From Gammaproteobacteria bacterium (GTDB lineage: Bacteria; Pseudomonadota; Gammaproteobacteria; UBA4575): a stretch of DNA of 64,000 nucleotides. Position 1 is the stretch's first letter. Every line of letters starts with the position of its first letter. The stretch covers positions 196,001-260,000 of the forward strand of contig CP046178.1 in the NCBI GenBank assembly GCA_014075255.1, given 5' to 3'. Below, one piece after another: positions 35,491 to 45,635 of this stretch. The position numbers and the translations under genes were made by a program. The notes beneath the pieces are model-generated. The model made no database searches. It worked only from the letters and a program-made list of their open reading frames with translations, and was not told the origin of the DNA.

Positions 35491-36186
35491 TCAAAGAGTT
35501 ACCAAAACTAAGTGCTTACCTGAGACGTAGGCCTCAATTTCACGCTTAGAGCTGGTATTTTTAACCCTTATTCGCTCACCTTTGCTGCCATCGCTTAAGG
35601 CTACACCGGTTGCGCGTACCTCAATTCCACCCGCCCTTGAAACAATAGTGATTCGCTCACCTCGTTTTATCATTTTCTGTGAATCCAGCATAGTGTTCGT
35701 AAGCACTTGATTTGCAGGTATATTTCGCTTTATTTGCATACCTTGTATAGGGGTGTCAGAGAGCAAATATCCGCCTGTTAGGCGAGTAATATCACGTTTT
35801 TCTTTACTAATAGAAGCTAAATCAAGCACTTGGTTACGATTTAGACCTATATTTGATACCCATACACTCTTATATATATGTATGTGCGCACCAACATAGA
35901 CTTTCCATGGCTTATCACCTGTACAACGAACCCCAACGGTTGTGTTGCCAAAGCGTTTATTACCCAATGGCCAGAATGCTTGTAAAGGTGTTGAGCATTG
36001 GTGTAGTCGCAAGCGTCTATCGAAATCCTGCACGGTAATCTCAGAATCCTTTGTGTCTTTTGTTTCTGATTGCAGAAAACTAGCTACCGTATTTTTTAAA
36101 CTTTCATGGCTCTGAATGCCAGCGTGAACATTGCTTACACTCGATAGCAAGATGAAGATATGTAGAAAAATTAAATGTTTTTGCAT
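35491..36186 (-). CDS. flgA: flagellar P-ring assembly chaperone FlgA
   Basis: The 231-residue protein has a Sec signal peptide (HLIFLHIFILLSSVSNVHAG) and a C-terminal SAF-type domain (IKRNIPANQVLTNTMLDSQK, then GERITIVSRAGGIEVRATGV). This is standard for FlgA, the periplasmic chaperone of the P-ring protein FlgI. It is minus strand, ahead of flgM in transcription order and divergent from flgB, as in Pseudomonas and Vibrio clusters. Confidence 0.92.
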   Translation of the reverse strand: MQKHLIFLHIFILLSSVSNVHAGIQSHESLKNTVASFLQSETKDTKDSEITVQDFDRRLRLHQCSTPLQAFWPLGNKRFGNTTVGVRCTGDKPWKVYVGAHIHIYKSVWVSNIGLNRNQVLDLASISKEKRDITRLTGGYLLSDTPIQGMQIKRNIPANQVLTNTMLDSQKMIKRGERITIVSRAGGIEVRATGVALSDGSKGERIRVKNTSSKREIEAYVSGKHLVLVTL

Positions 36187-36487
36187 GGCTTATTATCGTT
36201 CAGTAGTTAGTGTTAAGTAAATTCCATCGGTCCTAATATATATTCACTTTATATATTGAATATAGATGTAATATTTTTAATGCAAAATACACACCTAAAA
36301 TTTCTTTGCAGTATCTAGTGATATCTTCAATTCAGTAGAGCTATTATTGCCGTAAGGCGGCAATACTTGCCGCGATCATTAATTACTTCGTAATGTTACT
36401 TACTTAATTGCAGCTAAATTATGTATTTTTAAAAATTGGCATGACACTTGCTTTGTAATAATCACTATTAATTATTAAAAGTAATCT
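36187..36487. other. divergent flgA-flgB spacer
   Basis: The spacer holds the sigma-54-type promoter of flgB at 36437-36451. It also has two hairpin-forming repeats: ATTGCCG-TAAGG-CGGCAAT (36346-36364) and ATTAC-TTC-GTAAT near 36383-36395. No small gene is apparent. Confidence 0.6.
36437..36451 (+). promoter_or_regulatory. sigma-54 (-24/-12) promoter for the flgB operon
   Basis: TTGGCATG then TTGCTT: the -24 GG (36438-36439) and -12 GC (36450-36451) are exactly 12 bases apart and close to consensus TGGCAC-N5-TTGC. It lies 37 bases before the flgB GTG. It would be activated by FlrC or FlrA. Confidence 0.75.
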
Positions 36488-36892
36488 GTGTCTGTATTAG
36501 ATAACTATTTTGGTATTAGTGCGCAATCTGTTGTAGCAAGATCAAAACGTGCAGAGATATTAGCATCAAATATTATTAATGCTGATACACCAAACTATAA
36601 AGCAAAAGATTTAGACTTTGCGTCGATCCTAAATGCAAGTAACAACGTAGGTTCAGTAAAATCTGTTTCTATTAATGCTAGCCATGGAAATCACATATCT
36701 AGTGGTTTGACTGATTCATTTTCATTTCAAACAAAATATAGAGTCCCAGAGAATTCTTCATTAGATGGCAACACAGTAGATAGTCATGTTGAAAAAGGAC
36801 AATTTGCAGAAAATGCAGTGCGCTACCAAATTAGTTTGTCAATGTTGAATAATAAAATTCAAGGTTTAATTAGTACATTGAAAGGTGAATAA
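36488..36892 (+). CDS. flgB: flagellar proximal rod protein FlgB
   Basis: The 134-residue protein has the rod-protein N-terminal pattern (ARSKRAEILASNIINADTPN, then YKAKDLDF) and a C-terminal helix ENAVRYQISLSMLNNKIQGL. It starts with GTG at 36488, which aligns the N-terminus with other FlgB proteins. It is the first gene of the flgB-L run, with flgC two bases downstream. Confidence 0.93.
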   Translation: MSVLDNYFGISAQSVVARSKRAEILASNIINADTPNYKAKDLDFASILNASNNVGSVKSVSINASHGNHISSGLTDSFSFQTKYRVPENSSLDGNTVDSHVEKGQFAENAVRYQISLSMLNNKIQGLISTLKGE

Positions 36893-36894
36893 CA

Positions 36895-37320
36895 ATGTCA
36901 TTGTTTAATATATTCGATATTGCAGCAAGCGGGTTAAGTGCGCAAAACACGCGTTTAAATACTGTTGCAAGTAATTTAGCAAATGCTGAGTCTATAGCAA
37001 GCACACCGGAAGGTGCATATAAGTCTAGACAGCCCGTATTCGCAACTACATATGAAGGTCAATTAAATAATGTGAATAATTCAGCAAGTGCTGGTTTGCG
37101 AACTGTAGGAATAGCTGAGAGTTCGGCAGAAAATGTTGCTCAATATCAACCAGGTAATCCAATGGCTAACGATGAAGGTTATATTTATTTGTCGAATGTA
37201 AGCGTTATTGAAGAAATGACAAATATGATGTCAGCTAAGAGCAGTTATCAATCAAATATTGAAGTGTTAAACACATCTAAAGAATTATTGTTACAAACAT
37301 TACGTTTGGGCAGGTTATAA
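36895..37320 (+). CDS. flgC: flagellar proximal rod protein FlgC
   Basis: The 141-residue protein shows the FlgC start FDIAASGLSAQNTRLNTVAS and NLANAESIASTPEGAYKSRQ, and the conserved C-terminus YQSNIEVLNTSKELLLQTLR. It forms part of the periplasmic rod with FlgB, FlgF and FlgG. Confidence 0.93.
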   Translation: MSLFNIFDIAASGLSAQNTRLNTVASNLANAESIASTPEGAYKSRQPVFATTYEGQLNNVNNSASAGLRTVGIAESSAENVAQYQPGNPMANDEGYIYLSNVSVIEEMTNMMSAKSSYQSNIEVLNTSKELLLQTLRLGRL

Positions 37321-37335
37321 AAAAGGTAAATAAAT

Positions 37336-38001
37336 ATGCAAGCTATTTCATCCGATATATTAAGTTTAATTAATTCACCTCAACAGCAAGAAAATAGTTC
37401 TGACGATCTAGGCCAAGCCGATTTTCTTGAACTTATGGTTACGCAATTGCAGAACCAAGATCCATTTGAACCTCTACAAAGTGGAGAGTTTATAGGGCAA
37501 CTTGCACAGTTTGGTACTGTTTCTGGTGTTGGTGAATTAAACAATTCATTTAGTGCTCTTTCGAGCTCATTGATTTCAAGTCAATCACTTGGGGCAACAA
37601 ATTTGATAGGAAAAAATGCATTAATCCCATCGGATAGCTTGAGTTTAAAAGAAGGTGAAATAGCAAGAGGAGCAATTGGGGCAAATGCGCCTGCGAGTAA
37701 TGTAAACGTTAATATTTTTGATGAAGCAGGGAATCTAGTTAAAAGTCTACCTATTGGTGTTGTTAACGACGAATTGCAAGATTTTTCTTGGGATGGAACA
37801 GATGCGAGTGGAAACCAAGTGTCAGATGGAGAATATTTCTTTTCTGTAGTGGGTACCCAAGGCGATGATAGTGTTGCATTAGATACCTACGCATATAAAC
37901 AGATTGAGAGTGTTTCGTTAGGACAAAATTCTAATTCAGTCCGCTTAAATGTTGAGAATGGAGGAGAACTGAAAATCTCTGAAATATTAAAGATTGAATA
38001 A
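37336..38001 (+). CDS. flgD: flagellar hook cap / assembly scaffold FlgD
   Basis: The 221-residue protein has the FlgD N-terminal segment ADFLELMVTQLQNQDPFEPL and the Ig-like hook-capping part (DFSWDGTDASGNQVSDGEYF). It caps the growing hook and is lost on completion. Gene order and size are standard. Confidence 0.93.
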   Translation: MQAISSDILSLINSPQQQENSSDDLGQADFLELMVTQLQNQDPFEPLQSGEFIGQLAQFGTVSGVGELNNSFSALSSSLISSQSLGATNLIGKNALIPSDSLSLKEGEIARGAIGANAPASNVNVNIFDEAGNLVKSLPIGVVNDELQDFSWDGTDASGNQVSDGEYFFSVVGTQGDDSVALDTYAYKQIESVSLGQNSNSVRLNVENGGELKISEILKIE

Positions 38002-38044
38002 GTAAAGTTAAAATATATTTGTTAATTAAAAAGGGAGAATTATT

Positions 38045-39277
38045 ATGCCATTTGATATTGCACTTACAGGACTAAATGCAGCGCAAAACGATTTACAGGT
38101 TATATCGAATAATATAGCCAATAGTGAAACTACAGGTTTTAAACGTTCAAGAGCAGAATTTGCAGATTTATATGCTACATCTCAATTTGGTACATCAAGC
38201 AATGCTATTGGACAAGGTGTTCAAGTTGCATCAATTTCTCAGCAGTTTACTGATGGCGACATTACCTTCACCGATAACTCGTTAGACTTAGCAATTTCTG
38301 GCGGCGGCTTTTTTGTATTAAGTGATGGTGGTTCGCAAACATTTTCTCGTGCTGGCGCATTCCAAGTAGATAACCTTGGAAATATTGTTAATTCATCTGG
38401 TAGCCAGTTGGTTGGTTTTCAGGCCGATAGCAGTGGAAATTTAACGGGTGCTCAGGGACCACTAGCGATTAATCGTTCAAATATAGCACCTAATGTAAGC
38501 AGCTTAATAAATATAGATGCAAATATTGATGCATCTGAGCCAGTCCTGCCTGCATTTTTAATTGGGCCAACGGGTGTTCCAGATGCTGGTACCTATAATC
38601 ATGCAACTTCTTATACAGTGTTTGATTCCTTAGGTGGTGAGCATGTTACTACTAACTATTTTAGAAAAGATAATGCAAATGATTGGCAAGTGTTTCAGCA
38701 TGTAGATAACGCGCAAATATCAGGCCCTGATGTATTAACGTTTGATGCATTCGGAGCACTTAGTGCGATCAATGGAACAGCAGGTCAAACCACTACAACT
38801 TCTGCTGCATTTACCCCTGGAGGCGTCGGTGCTCCAACCACATTTACGGTTGATTATGGTGACATTACGCAATTTGGTGGTGGTTTTGGTGTGAGTGCAA
38901 TTGATCAAAACGGTTATGCAACAGGTCGTTTAAGTTCACTAGACTTTGACCCTTCAGGTACTTTGTTTGCTCGTTATACGAATGGGCAATCCTTAACTTT
39001 AGGGCAGGTTGCACTAGCTAATTTTGCAAATTCACAAGGTTTGCGTCCTACAGGTAATTCAGCTTGGTCAGAGTCTTTTGCATCGGGGCAACCGCTTATA
39101 GGAGTACCTGGTTCAGCAGATTTGGGTTTGATTCAATCAGGCTCATTAGAGGAATCTAATGTTGATGTAACGGGTGAATTAATTAATTTGATTCAAACGC
39201 AACGAAATTTTCAAGCGAATGCACAGGTAATTGGAACAGCAGACACAATTACTCAAACCATTATCAATATTCGTTAA
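38045..39277 (+). CDS. flgE: flagellar hook protein FlgE
   Basis: The 410-residue protein begins MPFDIALTGLNAAQNDLQVI with SNNIANSETTGFKRSRAEFA, and ends in the shared rod/hook C-terminal helix (EESNVDVTGELINLIQTQRN). It polymerises into the hook. A GGGAG ribosome site precedes the ATG. The length is typical of polar flagella. Confidence 0.94.
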   Translation: MPFDIALTGLNAAQNDLQVISNNIANSETTGFKRSRAEFADLYATSQFGTSSNAIGQGVQVASISQQFTDGDITFTDNSLDLAISGGGFFVLSDGGSQTFSRAGAFQVDNLGNIVNSSGSQLVGFQADSSGNLTGAQGPLAINRSNIAPNVSSLINIDANIDASEPVLPAFLIGPTGVPDAGTYNHATSYTVFDSLGGEHVTTNYFRKDNANDWQVFQHVDNAQISGPDVLTFDAFGALSAINGTAGQTTTTSAAFTPGGVGAPTTFTVDYGDITQFGGGFGVSAIDQNGYATGRLSSLDFDPSGTLFARYTNGQSLTLGQVALANFANSQGLRPTGNSAWSESFASGQPLIGVPGSADLGLIQSGSLEESNVDVTGELINLIQTQRNFQANAQVIGTADTITQTIINIR

Positions 39278-39299
39278 TAGTTAACTAAAGGTTTAAATC

Positions 39300-40040
39300 A
39301 TGGATCGCTCATTGTATGTAGCTATGAATGGAGCAAAGCAGGTGCAGCTTCATCAAGCAACTAATACTAATAATCTTGCGAACGCTAGTACCACTGGATT
39401 TAAGGCAGACTTTGATGCATTTAATAGTTTGCCAGTAATAGGTCCTGGTTATGAAAGTCGTATTTATAACCAAGATGAACGAAGTGGGATCGATTTTTCT
39501 GGTGGTGCGTTACAACACACTGGAAGGGAGCTTGATATTGCAGTAAGCGAAAATGGTTTTATTGAAGTTCAAGCGCCTGATGGAAGTAGTGCTTATACCC
39601 GTGCGGGTGATTTGCATACCACATCAGCGGGTTTGTTAGAGACAGGTGCAGGTCATCCTGTGATAGGAAATGACGGACCGATTGCATTACCTCCATTTGA
39701 AAAACTTGAGATAGGTGCAGATGGGACTATTTCAATTTTACCTGTAGGTCAGGAAGCAACAACTTTGGCAACAATTGATCGCATTAAGTTAGTTAATGCT
39801 GATGCAGAAGTGCTTGTTAAAGGCGAAGACGGGTTGTTAAGGGCGGCTCCCGATGTGTCTCTTGAGGCGGATGCATCGGTTGCTGTTACATCAGGTGTGT
39901 TGGAGTCTAGTAATGTAAATACGGTTTCAGAATTATTAGATATGATCGAATTAACAAGGAATTTTGAGCTGCACGTTAAAATGATGCAAGCAATTGAAGA
40001 AAATGATTCTGCTACAACGCAGTTACTAAGAGTTAATTAA
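39300..40040 (+). CDS. flgF: flagellar proximal rod protein FlgF
   Basis: The 246-residue protein starts MDRSLYVAMNGAKQVQLHQA and ends with SNVNTVSELLDMIELTRNFE, the rod-family C-terminal motif. Size and position between flgE and flgG fit FlgF. Confidence 0.93.
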   Translation: MDRSLYVAMNGAKQVQLHQATNTNNLANASTTGFKADFDAFNSLPVIGPGYESRIYNQDERSGIDFSGGALQHTGRELDIAVSENGFIEVQAPDGSSAYTRAGDLHTTSAGLLETGAGHPVIGNDGPIALPPFEKLEIGADGTISILPVGQEATTLATIDRIKLVNADAEVLVKGEDGLLRAAPDVSLEADASVAVTSGVLESSNVNTVSELLDMIELTRNFELHVKMMQAIEENDSATTQLLRVN

Positions 40041-40067
40041 AATAAAAATTACATATAGGAAACTAGT

Positions 40068-40856
40068 ATGAGTAGTACAGCACTTTGGAATGCAAAAACA
40101 GGTTTGGATACACAGCAAACACGAATTTCAGTGATTGCTAATAATTTGGCTAATGCAAATACAACTGGATTTAAAAGTGATCGTGCAGTTTTTGAAGACC
40201 TTATTTATCAAACGGTACGGCAGCCAGGAGCGCAATCATCTCAGGACACACAATTTCCTACTGGTTTGCAAGTAGGTACAGGTGTACGTCTAGTCGCAAC
40301 AGAAAAATTATTTACTCAAGGAAATTTAACGCGAACAGGTGGTTCTTTAGATCTTGCAGTACAAGGTAATGGGTTCTTTCAAATTTTACAGCCAGATGGA
40401 ACCATTGGTTATACCCGTGACGGAACCTTTACATTAGACTCGACTGGCCAAGTTGTAAACTCGAGTGGCTATGTGTTGCAACCATCAATTACGATTCCTC
40501 CTAATGTGGTTAATATTACCGTTGGCGCAGATGGAACCGTGTCTGCGCAAACTAGTGGAAGCGCAGCGTCAACACAAGTAGGAAATATTCAATTAGCAAG
40601 TTTTGTAAACCCAACAGGTTTGCAGGCGCGTGGGGGGAATTTATTATTTGAAACAGCTGCTTCAGGAACTCCGCAAATTGGTACTCCCGGAACTAATGGC
40701 TTAGGCCAACTTGATCAAGGGTCGTTAGAGACATCCAACGTTAATATAGTAGAAGAGTTAATAAACATGATCGAAACGCAAAGAGTATACGAAGTTAACT
40801 CACGAGCGATTGAAACTATCAGTAGCATGCTTGAATTTGCTAACAACACAATATAA
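40068..40856 (+). CDS. flgG: flagellar distal rod protein FlgG
   Basis: The 262-residue protein begins MSSTALWNAKTGLDTQQTRI with ANNLANANTTGFKSDRAVFE and ends VEELINMIETQRVYEVNSRA. FlgG forms the distal rod that passes through the L and P rings encoded just downstream. Confidence 0.94.
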   Translation: MSSTALWNAKTGLDTQQTRISVIANNLANANTTGFKSDRAVFEDLIYQTVRQPGAQSSQDTQFPTGLQVGTGVRLVATEKLFTQGNLTRTGGSLDLAVQGNGFFQILQPDGTIGYTRDGTFTLDSTGQVVNSSGYVLQPSITIPPNVVNITVGADGTVSAQTSGSAASTQVGNIQLASFVNPTGLQARGGNLLFETAASGTPQIGTPGTNGLGQLDQGSLETSNVNIVEELINMIETQRVYEVNSRAIETISSMLEFANNTI

Positions 40857-40869
40857 TTAAAATAATAAT

Positions 40870-41532
40870 ATGAAATATATTTTCGTCATTCTTTTTTTGA
40901 TTAGTATCGCATCTGGCTGCTCTTCAGTCGGAAGTCTAAAAAATCCTGAATATGCACCTAGTGATGCAATGATTCCAGAGGCAAAAACAACTGTAGATGG
41001 TGCTATTTATGATGCATCTTCTAATTTGTTTTTATTTGAAGATGTCAAAGCAAGAAGAGTAGGTGACTTGATTACTGTGGTGCTAGAAGAAAGTATTAAT
41101 GCATCAAAATCTGCAAGTACAGAAGCTGATAAGGAATCTACTATAGGCTTGCCTGCGCCAACCTTGTTTGGTAAAGATAATCGTTTAAATGAAATAGTAA
41201 ATGATATTGAATCTAGTCATGAGTTTAATGGTGAAGGTGAAACTACACAAGAAAATAGTATTGAAGGCAATATTACGGTAATGGTTCACCAAGTTTATCC
41301 TAATGGATACTTGCTTGTTAAAGGTGAAAAATTAATTGAACTAAATGAAGGTAGTGAGGTTGTGCGAATTTCTGGAATAGTACGTCCTACAGACGTCACT
41401 ACGGATAATACGGTCTTGTCAAATCAAGTAGCGAATGCGCAAATTACCTATAAAGGTAAAGGTATCGTAAGTGATAGCAGTAAGGCAGGTTGGTTAACAA
41501 AATTCTTTTTCTCTGCAGTGTGGCCCTATTAA
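40870..41532 (+). CDS. flgH: flagellar L-ring lipoprotein FlgH
   Basis: The 220-residue protein has a lipoprotein signal ([14 protein letters not shown], lipidated Cys17). The FlgH core is visible in [20 protein letters not shown] and [20 protein letters not shown]. It builds the outer-membrane ring. Confidence 0.93.
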   Translation: MKYIFVILFLISIASGCSSVGSLKNPEYAPSDAMIPEAKTTVDGAIYDASSNLFLFEDVKARRVGDLITVVLEESINASKSASTEADKESTIGLPAPTLFGKDNRLNEIVNDIESSHEFNGEGETTQENSIEGNITVMVHQVYPNGYLLVKGEKLIELNEGSEVVRISGIVRPTDVTTDNTVLSNQVANAQITYKGKGIVSDSSKAGWLTKFFFSAVWPY

Positions 41533-41537
41533 ATACT

Positions 41538-42650
41538 ATGAAAATATCAAAAATAATTAGTTTAAGCCTCATGCTTGTTACATTTTTAGCATCGAGTAAT
41601 GTTAGTGCAGAAAGAATCAAAGATATTTCTTCTTTTGCTGGAGTTCGTAGTAATCAATTATTAGGCTATGGATTGGTAGTCGGCTTAGATGGTACAGGCG
41701 ATCAGACTTCACAAACTCCTTTTACTATTCAGAGTTTAAAAAGTTTTCTAAAACAATATGGCGTTACAATACCGCCAGATATTAATCCACAATTAAAGAA
41801 TGTAGCTGCAGTAACGGTTCATGCGGAACTATCGCCATTTGCTAAGCCTGGTCAAAATATAGATATAACCGTTTCTTCATTAGGTAACGCCAAAAGTTTA
41901 CGCGGTGGTAGTTTATTGTTAACTCCATTGCGTGGTATTGATGGCCAAGTATATGCGATTGCCCAAGGTAACCTTGTTGTAGGCGGGTTGGGAGTGCAAG
42001 GAAGTGACGGGTCTAGTATTAGTATTAATATACCTAGTGCAGGACGAATTCCAAATGGTGCTAGTGTAGAACGCGCTGTACCTTCTCCATTTGCAACGAG
42101 TGATGAACTGTATTTGAATTTACATGCAGCTGACTTCACAACTGCTAAGCGTGTACAAATGCGTATTAATAAACATTTTAAACAAAATGTTGCCTATGCA
42201 GTAGATGCGGTGACGATAAAAGTAGATGCGCCATTAGATACGGTGTCTAGAGTTTCGTTTGCAGCAGATTTGGAGAATATTGAGTTAATACCTGGTGAGG
42301 CAGCAGCAAAGGTAATCGTCAATTCTAGGACAGGTACGGTTGTCATCGGTTCTAATGTTAGCGTGTCACCTGCGGCAGTTACTCATGGTAGTTTGGCAGT
42401 AACGATTACTTCTGATCCTTTGGTAAGTCAGCCTAATGAGTTTTCGGATGGAGAAACCGTCGTTGTCGATCGAACTAATATTGAAATTGAGCAAGAAGCA
42501 AATCGCATGTTTGTGTTTGGACCAAGTGTAACGCTAAATGAAATTGTTCATGCGGTGAATCAGGTGGGTGCCGCGCCGGGAGATCTGGTAGCTATTTTAG
42601 AGGCGCTTAAACAAGCTGGTGCGTTACGTGCTGAACTCGTTATTATTTAA
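41538..42650 (+). CDS. flgI: flagellar P-ring protein FlgI
   Basis: From the ATG at 41538, five bases after flgH, the protein has 370 residues with a Sec signal peptide ([20 protein letters not shown]) and the family start [20 protein letters not shown]. An upstream in-frame start at 41490 would overlap flgH and spoil the signal peptide, so it is rejected. FlgI forms the periplasmic ring with the help of FlgA. Confidence 0.94.
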   Translation: MKISKIISLSLMLVTFLASSNVSAERIKDISSFAGVRSNQLLGYGLVVGLDGTGDQTSQTPFTIQSLKSFLKQYGVTIPPDINPQLKNVAAVTVHAELSPFAKPGQNIDITVSSLGNAKSLRGGSLLLTPLRGIDGQVYAIAQGNLVVGGLGVQGSDGSSISINIPSAGRIPNGASVERAVPSPFATSDELYLNLHAADFTTAKRVQMRINKHFKQNVAYAVDAVTIKVDAPLDTVSRVSFAADLENIELIPGEAAAKVIVNSRTGTVVIGSNVSVSPAAVTHGSLAVTITSDPLVSQPNEFSDGETVVVDRTNIEIEQEANRMFVFGPSVTLNEIVHAVNQVGAAPGDLVAILEALKQAGALRAELVII

Positions 42651-42667
42651 AAATGGAATTTGTATAA

Positions 42668-43711
42668 ATGGAATCTCAGCTTGACGTAGCTAAGACACTT
42701 AGTAGTCTTGCACAAACTAAACAACTAGGCGGCAATGGTAGTGCTTCCGATCTCGGTGATGCAGCACAGAAATTTGAAGCGTTCTTTATCCAATCGATGC
42801 TTAAAAGTATGCGTAGCGCTTCCTTGTCTAGCGGATTGCTAGATAGCGACAAGTCAGATTTCTATAGAGACTGGCATGATCAACAGCTTGCAACTGATTT
42901 GGCATCTAAAGAAACATTTGCAGTTGCTAAATTACTGCAACGTCAGTTTGCGGGACAGCCTGCTGATGCGACACTTGATGTGAACTTGAAAATAGATCCA
43001 TTATTTCGGCGCAGTTCGATTTCCTCGCTTGGAGCGCCAGATTCCCAAGAAGCTACCACTCAAGTGGCATCTCTTGGTATATCTAGTGGCAGTACTGGTG
43101 GACCAATTAATACCACACTAAAACAAATAGTTACTGATGAAATTCAAGAAACTAGCGGTATAACAAGCACTTATGAGCTGTCTGCTCCTGAGCAGTTTGT
43201 TCAAGAAATTTATCCGTATGCTCATCAGGCCGCTACAAAATTGAATACATCTGCCGATGTATTGGTTGCAATAGCAGCATTAGAGACAGGCTGGGGTTTG
43301 CATAGACCTCAAGCTGGTTATGGACAAGATTCCCATAATTATTTTGGGATTAAAGCGAATAATTGGCAAGGCCCAGAGGTTACGAATGTAACGCACGAAT
43401 TTGATGGTGAGAAAACGATTAAGATTCAAGATAAATTTAGAGTATATGAAACGCCTGCAGATTCATTTAACGATTTTGCAGAGTTTTTGTTAAGTAATCC
43501 GCGCTATCAAGATGCGATCAGGAATGCTAGCGATGTAAAAAGTTTTGCAGCAGAGCTACAAAAAGCAGGTTATGCGACGGATCCAAACTATGCCAAAAAG
43601 ATAAATTCGATTATGGATGGGAGCATTCTAAAAAATGCAATACATTCTTTGAATGAGCAGGCATCAGCTGGTGATGTAACCTCTGAATATCAAGCAAAAA
43701 ATACTCACTAA
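42668..43711 (+). CDS. flgJ: flagellar rod-cap/peptidoglycan hydrolase FlgJ
   Basis: The 347-residue protein has an N-terminal rod-binding domain (AAQKFEAFFIQSMLKSMRSA) and a C-terminal glucosaminidase domain (VLVAIAALETGWGLHRPQAG, then NYFGIKANNWQGPEVTNVTH, with the catalytic Glu in ALETGWG). The fused hydrolase is normal for beta- and gammaproteobacteria and opens the wall for the rod. Confidence 0.94.
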   Translation: MESQLDVAKTLSSLAQTKQLGGNGSASDLGDAAQKFEAFFIQSMLKSMRSASLSSGLLDSDKSDFYRDWHDQQLATDLASKETFAVAKLLQRQFAGQPADATLDVNLKIDPLFRRSSISSLGAPDSQEATTQVASLGISSGSTGGPINTTLKQIVTDEIQETSGITSTYELSAPEQFVQEIYPYAHQAATKLNTSADVLVAIAALETGWGLHRPQAGYGQDSHNYFGIKANNWQGPEVTNVTHEFDGEKTIKIQDKFRVYETPADSFNDFAEFLLSNPRYQDAIRNASDVKSFAAELQKAGYATDPNYAKKINSIMDGSILKNAIHSLNEQASAGDVTSEYQAKNTH

Positions 43712-43728
43712 GATAAAGAGATTGAATC

Positions 43729-45630
43729 GTGGTAGACGCATCAAGAGTAGCTATAACAGGATTGCAAGTATTCCAACGTGCGCTTGCGACTACTTCTAAT
43801 AATGTAGCGAATGTAGGTACTGAAGGATATACGCGTCAACGTGTTGATATAACTTCGCGCCCATCACAAAGATTTGGAGACGGATTCTTTGGAAGTGGAG
43901 CAAGAGTTTCAAGTGTACAGCGTATCGAAGATCAGTTCCTAAATGCGCGTGTACAATCTAGTTCATCAGATGTTGCACGTTTAGACTCTTATTTAAGTTT
44001 AATAAATCGTGTAGAAAACCTAGTATCCGGATCTCAAGGTGGTTTGGATAATGCGTTTCAAAACTTTTTTAATAGTTTGCAAGATCTTTCAAATGATCCT
44101 GCCTCTATACCGGCTCGACAAGTTGTTCTAAGTAACTCAGATACGCTAGTTGCACGTTTTAAAGATTTAGATGCTAGTTATAACGATATCAATAAGGAAA
44201 TTAATACACGATTAAGAGGTGATCTGAATGATATCAATAGTCTTACCAGTGGAATTGCGGATTTAAATAAAGCAATTGTAGCGGCTAGTGCTACTACATC
44301 TGGTGAAGGTGTGCCAAATGACTTAGTGGATCAAAGAAATGTTTTAATCGGAAGATTATCAGAACGCCTTTCAGTCAATACAGTAGAGCTAAGCGATGGT
44401 TCGGTGAATGTATTTATTGGTGGTGGTGAATCAGTAGTGATCGGTAATTTATCAAGAGATTTATCTGCTATAAATGACCCGGCTAATCCTGGTGAGTTGC
44501 TGGTTGGGATCAATGTAGGGCCGAGTACATTTGATATTACCGATAAAATCACCGGTGGTAGTGTAAGTGGCTTGTTAGATTTTAGGTCTGAACAACTTGG
44601 TCAAATTCGAAACCAGACGGGTCGATTAGCGCTAGTGTTAGCAAATGAATTTAATGCTCAACATCAAGCTGGATTAGATGCTAATGGTTCTGTGGGCGGG
44701 CAGTTTTTTGCAACTTCTGCACCGCAAACCTTAGCGAATCAAAATAATAATGGTACAGCAACAGTAACTACTAGTATTACCGATATCAGCCAGGTGACAA
44801 CTTCGGATTATGAATTAAATTTCGATGGTGCAAACTTTACCTTAACAAGACTAAGCGACGGTGTTAGTACTAGCGCTGCGTCTGGGCCATTTAATATTGA
44901 TGGTATACAGGTAGATATCGCTGGAGCAGCGTCAGCAGGCGATAGTTTCTTGATTCAGCCAACCAGAAATGGTGCTGCGGGTATTAGCGTGTTACTAACT
45001 AATACTAGTCAAATTGCTGCAGCATCTCCAGTACGTAGTCTGGAAAGTACTGCAAACTTGGGTAATGGAGTAGTTACTTCGCCAGAAGTACTGGATGTAA
45101 ATAATGCAGATCTATTCGATACGGTTGAGATTCGATTTAATACACCAGCAACTACTTTTGATGTTGTAAATGTAACGGATGGCGCAACGATAGCAGTCGG
45201 TGTTGCGTATTCAAGCAATGCAAATATTGATTTTAATGGAATCCGCGTACAAATTCAGAATCAGCCTGAAGCAGGTGATGTATTTACAATAGAACAAAAT
45301 ACAGGTGGTATTGGTGATAATACAAATGTGGTTGCTTTACTGGATTTGCAAACATCGCAAACAGTGGGTGGCACTGCAACGTTACAAGAAGGGTACGGTT
45401 CTTTGGTGAGTCAAATTGGTACTATTAGCCGGCAAACCAGTATTAGTAGTCAAACACAGCAAGCACTTTTTGATCAAGCTGTACAGGCGCGCGATAGTGT
45501 TTCAGGCGTTAATCTTGATGAAGAAGCCGTAGATTTAATTAGGTATCAACAAGCATATCAGGCGGCTGCCCAAGTGATCGCTACATCCAATACCTTATTT
45601 GATACATTTTTAGCTGCTGTTCGAAGGTAA
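43729..45630 (+). CDS. flgK: flagellar hook-associated protein 1, FlgK
   Basis: The 633-residue protein starts at a GTG (43729) and begins DASRVAITGLQVFQRALATT with SNNVANVGTEGYTRQRVDIT. It ends VDLIRYQQAYQAAAQVIATS, the FlgK C-terminal helix. The middle region has two variable inserted domains of similar composition. It joins the hook to the filament and is chaperoned by FlgN. Confidence 0.94.
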   Translation: MVDASRVAITGLQVFQRALATTSNNVANVGTEGYTRQRVDITSRPSQRFGDGFFGSGARVSSVQRIEDQFLNARVQSSSSDVARLDSYLSLINRVENLVSGSQGGLDNAFQNFFNSLQDLSNDPASIPARQVVLSNSDTLVARFKDLDASYNDINKEINTRLRGDLNDINSLTSGIADLNKAIVAASATTSGEGVPNDLVDQRNVLIGRLSERLSVNTVELSDGSVNVFIGGGESVVIGNLSRDLSAINDPANPGELLVGINVGPSTFDITDKITGGSVSGLLDFRSEQLGQIRNQTGRLALVLANEFNAQHQAGLDANGSVGGQFFATSAPQTLANQNNNGTATVTTSITDISQVTTSDYELNFDGANFTLTRLSDGVSTSAASGPFNIDGIQVDIAGAASAGDSFLIQPTRNGAAGISVLLTNTSQIAAASPVRSLESTANLGNGVVTSPEVLDVNNADLFDTVEIRFNTPATTFDVVNVTDGATIAVGVAYSSNANIDFNGIRVQIQNQPEAGDVFTIEQNTGGIGDNTNVVALLDLQTSQTVGGTATLQEGYGSLVSQIGTISRQTSISSQTQQALFDQAVQARDSVSGVNLDEEAVDLIRYQQAYQAAAQVIATSNTLFDTFLAAVRR

Positions 45631-45635
45631 AAATA

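Noticed and set aside
41490-42650. Longer start for FlgI at 41490
   Set aside because: It would overlap flgH by 43 bases and place extra residues before a good signal peptide; the ATG at 41538 is clearly better.
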